Positions 61,121 to 64,000 of a stretch of 64,000 nt of DNA are shown in pieces. Every line of letters starts with the position of its first letter. Position 1 is the stretch's first letter. The stretch is taken from positions 340,259 through 404,258 of the forward strand of contig NZ_JBAMHQ010000002.1 in assembly GCF_037081775.1 (NCBI RefSeq), given 5' to 3'. The position numbers and the translations under genes were made by a program. The notes beneath the pieces were generated by a model. It had not been told where the DNA came from. It searched no databases and saw only the letters and a program-made list of their open reading frames with translations. Source of the stretch: Haladaptatus sp. ZSTT2. GTDB lineage: Archaea > Halobacteriota > Halobacteria > Halobacteriales > Halococcaceae.

Positions 61121-61495
61121 ATGAGTGACGAGCCAACAGTCGTCGTCAGAACCCTAGCTGACTTGCCATCGTTCGGGAGCGGCGACCTCTCGAGTCAGAT
61201 ACTCGCAGATGAGACCCTCGGCGTCGAAAACGTCGGCGTCGGCGTCGTGACAATCGCCCCGGGCGCACGCGGGTCGAGACACGTTCGGGAAGTCGAAGAA
61301 ATCGTGTTTGTCCTTTCTGGAACCGGGCGCATCGTCACCGAGGACGACAGCCACGATCTTGCGGCCGGGCAGGCAGCAATCATCCCGCCGGGCGTGCATC
61401 ACTACCACGAGAACACCGGCGACGAGGAGTGGAAGAAGTTGTGGATTTTCGCCCCACAGGGTCCGGAAAAGGCGATTCGAGCGCGAGGTGAGTGA
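61121..61495 (+). CDS. Cupin-domain protein
   Basis: 124 residues, single cupin barrel: GVVTIAPGARGSRHVREVEEIV (first motif, split as APGARGSRH and EVEEIVFVLSGTG) and AIIPPGVHHYHENTG (second motif), with His/Glu metal ligands. Small cupins act as isomerases, dioxygenases or sensors. It is immediately followed (1 bp) by the amidohydrolase, so it belongs to that pathway. The 247-bp region upstream has no gene and holds its promoter. Confidence 0.9.
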   Translation: MSDEPTVVVRTLADLPSFGSGDLSSQILADETLGVENVGVGVVTIAPGARGSRHVREVEEIVFVLSGTGRIVTEDDSHDLAAGQAAIIPPGVHHYHENTGDEEWKKLWIFAPQGPEKAIRARGE

Positions 61496-61496
61496 G

Positions 61497-62642
61497 ATGC
61501 CAGACCTCCTCATCGAAAATCTCGGTTCGGTCGTGAGTGGGAACCTCGATGACCCTCGACGCAGCGTCGAATCGGTGTACGTCGAAGATGGGTACATCCG
61601 CGAACTCGATGCAACGACGACCACCGCAGACACCGTTCTCGACGCGAACGGACTCACGCTCACGCCGGGACTCATCGACTCGCACGTCCACCCCGTTTTC
61701 GGGGATTTCACCCCGCGCCAGAACACGATTGGCTGGTGTGAAAGCTACCTTCACGGGGGAATTACGTCGATGATTTCGAACGGCGAACCCCACCTACCGG
61801 GCCGTCCCCGCGATGTCGAAAGCGCGAAAGCCCTCGCCACGCTCGCGCGAAAGTCGCTCGAAAACGACCGACCGGGCGGCGTGAAGGTGCGTGGTGGAAC
61901 CCTCATCCTGAGCGATGGGATGACCGAAGCCGACATCGAAGACGTGGCACAAGAGGGGGTCGAACGCCTGAAATTCCTCATGCCCGTCGAAGACCGGACG
62001 CTTGGCAGAAACCTCGTGGAGTGGGGCCACGACCACGACATGATCGTGCTCATGCACTGTGGCGGCACCAGCCTCCCCGGCGTGAAATCGACGGATGCTG
62101 ACCTGTTCATGGACATCCGACCCGACATCGCAGCGCACGTAAACGGCGGGCCAACCCCGATTCCGGACGTGGAAGTCGAGAAACTCGTGACCGAGACAGA
62201 CCTCGTGTTGGACATCGTGCTCGCCGGAAATCAGCGTGTCGCCGTCGATGTGCTCGAACTGGCCGCAGAACGCGACGACCTCGCCCGTGTGCAGCTCGGG
62301 ACTGACACACCGTCTGGGACCGGCGTAACGCCACTTGGCGTTCTCCTCCAGTCGGCCATCCTCGCCAGCATGACGAGCGTGTCTGCGGCAGAAATGCTCT
62401 GTCTCGCCACCGGAACGACGGCAGCCCATCACGGCCTCGAAACGGGTGAGATTGCAGTCGGGAAACCTGCAGATCTCGTCTTGATGGGCGCACCGAAAGG
62501 CGGGCCGAAAGACACCGCACTCGACACCCTCGCCCACGGGGAGTACCCCGCCGTGGACAAGGTGTTCGTAGACGGCGAGCTGCTCGTAACGCGGAGTCGG
62601 AACACAGCCCCCGCAAAGCAGGCTGCGGAGGTGCGCCCATGA
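61497..62642 (+). CDS. Amidohydrolase family protein (enamidase-like)
   Basis: 381 residues from ATG at 61497; a longer frame from 61308 overlaps the cupin gene. Metal-binding motifs: IDSHVHPVFGDF, a Lys/Glu-like region GVERLKFLMPVEDR (candidate bridging lysine), VLMHCGGTS, HVNGGPTP, and the late aspartate in LGTDTPSGTG. The order and spacing resemble enamidase (6-oxotetrahydronicotinate opening) and related amidohydrolases. Ring opening of a cyclic enamide or lactam is likely. Its stop overlaps the DUF1185 gene by four bases. Confidence 0.88.
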   Translation: MPDLLIENLGSVVSGNLDDPRRSVESVYVEDGYIRELDATTTTADTVLDANGLTLTPGLIDSHVHPVFGDFTPRQNTIGWCESYLHGGITSMISNGEPHLPGRPRDVESAKALATLARKSLENDRPGGVKVRGGTLILSDGMTEADIEDVAQEGVERLKFLMPVEDRTLGRNLVEWGHDHDMIVLMHCGGTSLPGVKSTDADLFMDIRPDIAAHVNGGPTPIPDVEVEKLVTETDLVLDIVLAGNQRVAVDVLELAAERDDLARVQLGTDTPSGTGVTPLGVLLQSAILASMTSVSAAEMLCLATGTTAAHHGLETGEIAVGKPADLVLMGAPKGGPKDTALDTLAHGEYPAVDKVFVDGELLVTRSRNTAPAKQAAEVRP

Positions 62643-63220
62643 CCCCAGACCTCTCTATCAGAAAGCGTGTGGTGACGGTAGAAGAAACGCACAGAGATGG
62701 CGAACACGACCTCGATACGCCCGTGAAAAAAGTGGCCGCTATCGCCGTCTTCGAGAACCCGTACGCGGGACAGTGGAAAGACGACCTTGGGGCCTTGACT
62801 GACTGGGGTGAACAGTTGGGAGAGACGCTTACCCGTGCGGCTGTCGAGCAACTCGGCGGCCCCGACGAAGTCGAGAGCTACGGCAAGGGTGGCATCGTCG
62901 GCGGTGACGGCGAACTCGAACACGTCGCCGCGCTGCTCCACCCAAAACTCGGAACGCCACTTCGCGCTGAAGTGGGCGGTGGTGAGGCAATCATCCCAAG
63001 CGCGAAAAAACGCGGCGGCCACGGCACCACGCTCGACGTGCCAACCCACTACAAAGACGAAGCCTACGTGCGGACGCACTACGATGCGATGGAGGTGCGC
63101 GTCCACGATGCCCCGCGGCCAGACGAGCTTCTGCTCGCCATCGTCGTCACGAACGGCGGCCGACCTCACCCACGCATTGGGGGCCTCCAGAAAGAAGAAG
63201 TCGAGTCGCGTACCGACTGA
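62639..63220 (+). CDS. DUF1185 (amino acid synthesis) family protein
   Basis: 193 residues. Sequence KKVAAIAVFENPYAGQW, GKGGIVGGDGELEHVAALLHP, GHGTTLDVPTHYKDEAYVR and VVTNGGRPHPRIGGL identify the family named amino acid synthesis (DUF1185). Its biochemical role is not established; it commonly appears beside amidohydrolase and ABC/TRAP genes for nitrogen compounds. Overlaps the amidohydrolase by four bases; convergent with the acyl-CoA dehydrogenase 12 bp away. Confidence 0.88.
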   Translation: MTPDLSIRKRVVTVEETHRDGEHDLDTPVKKVAAIAVFENPYAGQWKDDLGALTDWGEQLGETLTRAAVEQLGGPDEVESYGKGGIVGGDGELEHVAALLHPKLGTPLRAEVGGGEAIIPSAKKRGGHGTTLDVPTHYKDEAYVRTHYDAMEVRVHDAPRPDELLLAIVVTNGGRPHPRIGGLQKEEVESRTD

Positions 63221-63232
63221 GAAAATTCGAGC

Positions 63233-64000
63233 TTATTCGTACGCAGGAATCCCCGTCAGGTCGTGGCCGAGGATGAGGGTGTGGATGTCGTGGGTTCCCT
63301 CATACGTGTACACCGTCTCCATGTTCGCCATGTGGCGCATCGGTGAGTAGTCGGCGGTAATCCCATTCCCGCCGAGCATCTCACGAGCGATGCGCGACTG
63401 GTCGCGCGCCATCCGGACGTTGTTGCGCTTTGCCATCGACACGTGCTGGGGGCGCATGTCACCGCGCTCTTTGAGTTCGGCCAAACGGAACGCGAGCAAC
63501 TGCGCGGTGGTAATTTGGGTGGCCATCTCCGCGAGTTTCTGCTGTTGGAGCTGGAAGCGTGCGATTGGCCCCCCGAACTGGTCACGGTCGAGCGCGTACT
63601 GGCGGGCGGTTTCAAAGCAGTCACGTGCCGCGCCGATTGCGCCCCAGGCGATGCCGTAGCGCGCTTGGGTGAGACACGAAAGCGGCCCCTTCATCCCGCG
63701 AACACCGGGGAGGACGTTGTCCTCGGGGATGCGCACGTCGCTCAGCCCGATTTCGCCCGTGATCGACGCACGAAGCGAGAGTTTTTCGTCGATTTTGTTC
63801 GTCGTCACGCCGTCGCGGTCGGTCTCGACGAGGAAACCACGAACCGGCTTCTCCGGGTCAGACCGGTCGCGTGCCCAGACGATTGCCACGTCTGCGATGG
63901 GCGAATTCGTAATCCACGTCTTTGCGCCGTTCAAGACGTATTCGTCGCCGTCTTTTTCGGCGTACGTCTCCATCGCCGTCGGATTCGACCCGTGGTTTGG
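63233..64000 (-). CDS. Glutaryl-CoA-dehydrogenase-like acyl-CoA dehydrogenase (partial, N-terminus off window)
   Basis: 256 codons are visible including the stop; the frame continues past 64000 without a start, reading ..NHGSNPTAMETY at the edge. C-terminal features: GAKTWITNSPIADV, GMKGPLSCLTQARYG, the catalytic-glutamate segment YTYEGTHDIHTLILGHDLTG, typical of glutaryl-CoA dehydrogenases, which oxidise and decarboxylate glutaryl-CoA to crotonyl-CoA. An internal Met at 63973 is not the start. Glutarate is a plausible product of ring opening by the neighbouring amidohydrolase; that link is inference. Confidence 0.9.
   Translation of the reverse strand, partial: PNHGSNPTAMETYAEKDGDEYVLNGAKTWITNSPIADVAIVWARDRSDPEKPVRGFLVETDRDGVTTNKIDEKLSLRASITGEIGLSDVRIPEDNVLPGVRGMKGPLSCLTQARYGIAWGAIGAARDCFETARQYALDRDQFGGPIARFQLQQQKLAEMATQITTAQLLAFRLAELKERGDMRPQHVSMAKRNNVRMARDQSRIAREMLGGNGITADYSPMRHMANMETVYTYEGTHDIHTLILGHDLTGIPAYE

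Noticed and set aside
1..64000. tRNA genes, CRISPR arrays and insertion sequences
   Set aside because: I looked for T-loop-like GGTTCRAATCC segments, regularly spaced repeats and transposase-like frames with terminal repeats and saw none that held up.

Overview
This is haloarchaeal (class Halobacteria) chromosomal or megaplasmid DNA. The evidence is GC-rich coding sequence, strongly acidic proteins, archaeal TATA elements about 25-35 nt before many start codons (leaderless transcription), Tat-type lipoprotein signals (twin arginine plus LAGC lipobox) on both solute-binding proteins, and RdfA / archaea-specific SMC-related genes. I cannot name the genus. I see no rRNA, tRNA, CRISPR array or intact insertion sequence. 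There are 59 supported coding regions; the first and last are cut by the window ends.

Layout. (1) 1-4.3 kb: sulfur handling, with a TauE/SafE permease and a 53-residue membrane microprotein, two YeeE/YedE half-transporters, a rhodanese-MBL fusion, TusA and a DsrE-like protein. (2) 4.4-18 kb: a C-N hydrolysis island with PxpA-like LamB/YcsF protein, class III aminotransferase, amidase, dihydropyrimidinase-like enzyme, a very divergent chaperonin paralogue, polysaccharide-deacetylase-fold hydrolase, MmgE/PrpD protein and a first HyuA/HyuB pair. A 15-bp palindrome recurs in front of at least two of these genes. (3) 18-35 kb: a spermidine/putrescine-type ABC importer with two different ATPases, interleaved with M20 carbamoylase, F420-type oxidoreductase, isochorismatase-fold hydrolase, two SDRs and a DUF3830 protein, then a second HyuA/HyuB pair with a hydantoin-type racemase. 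(4) 34.8-39.4 kb: acyl-CoA genes (MaoC hydratase, Ach1-type CoA transferase, acyl-CoA dehydrogenase) and an IclR regulator. (5) 39.6-42.3 kb: RdfA plus SMC-like gene. (6) 42.4-57 kb: second IclR, DMT exporter, CaiB-type CoA transferases, ThDP enzyme, TAXI-type TRAP transporter, thiolase / HMG-CoA-synthase-like / DUF35 trio, GctAB-type CoA transferase and two MaoC-fold hydratases. (7) 57.1-60.9 kb: a lone RdfA facing a second RdfA-SMC pair across an AT-rich 0.7-kb gap. (8) 61-64 kb: cupin, enamidase-like amidohydrolase, DUF1185 protein and a glutaryl-CoA-dehydrogenase-like gene.

Reading the genes together, the window is mostly an accessory catabolic island. Nitrogenous cyclic compounds (lactams, hydantoins, cyclic imides, carbamoyl amino acids) would be imported, ring-opened and deamidated, and organic acids would be imported by TRAP, activated by CoA transfer and broken down by dehydrogenase, hydratase and thiolase. 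IclR regulators and short palindromes mark local control. The observations I would pursue first are the asymmetric ABC ATPase pair, the thiolase-DUF35 operon whose HMG-CoA-synthase-like member lacks its catalytic Cys and His, the two kinds of RdfA-SMC module with differing P-loops, the embedded chaperonin paralogue, and the two palindrome families.
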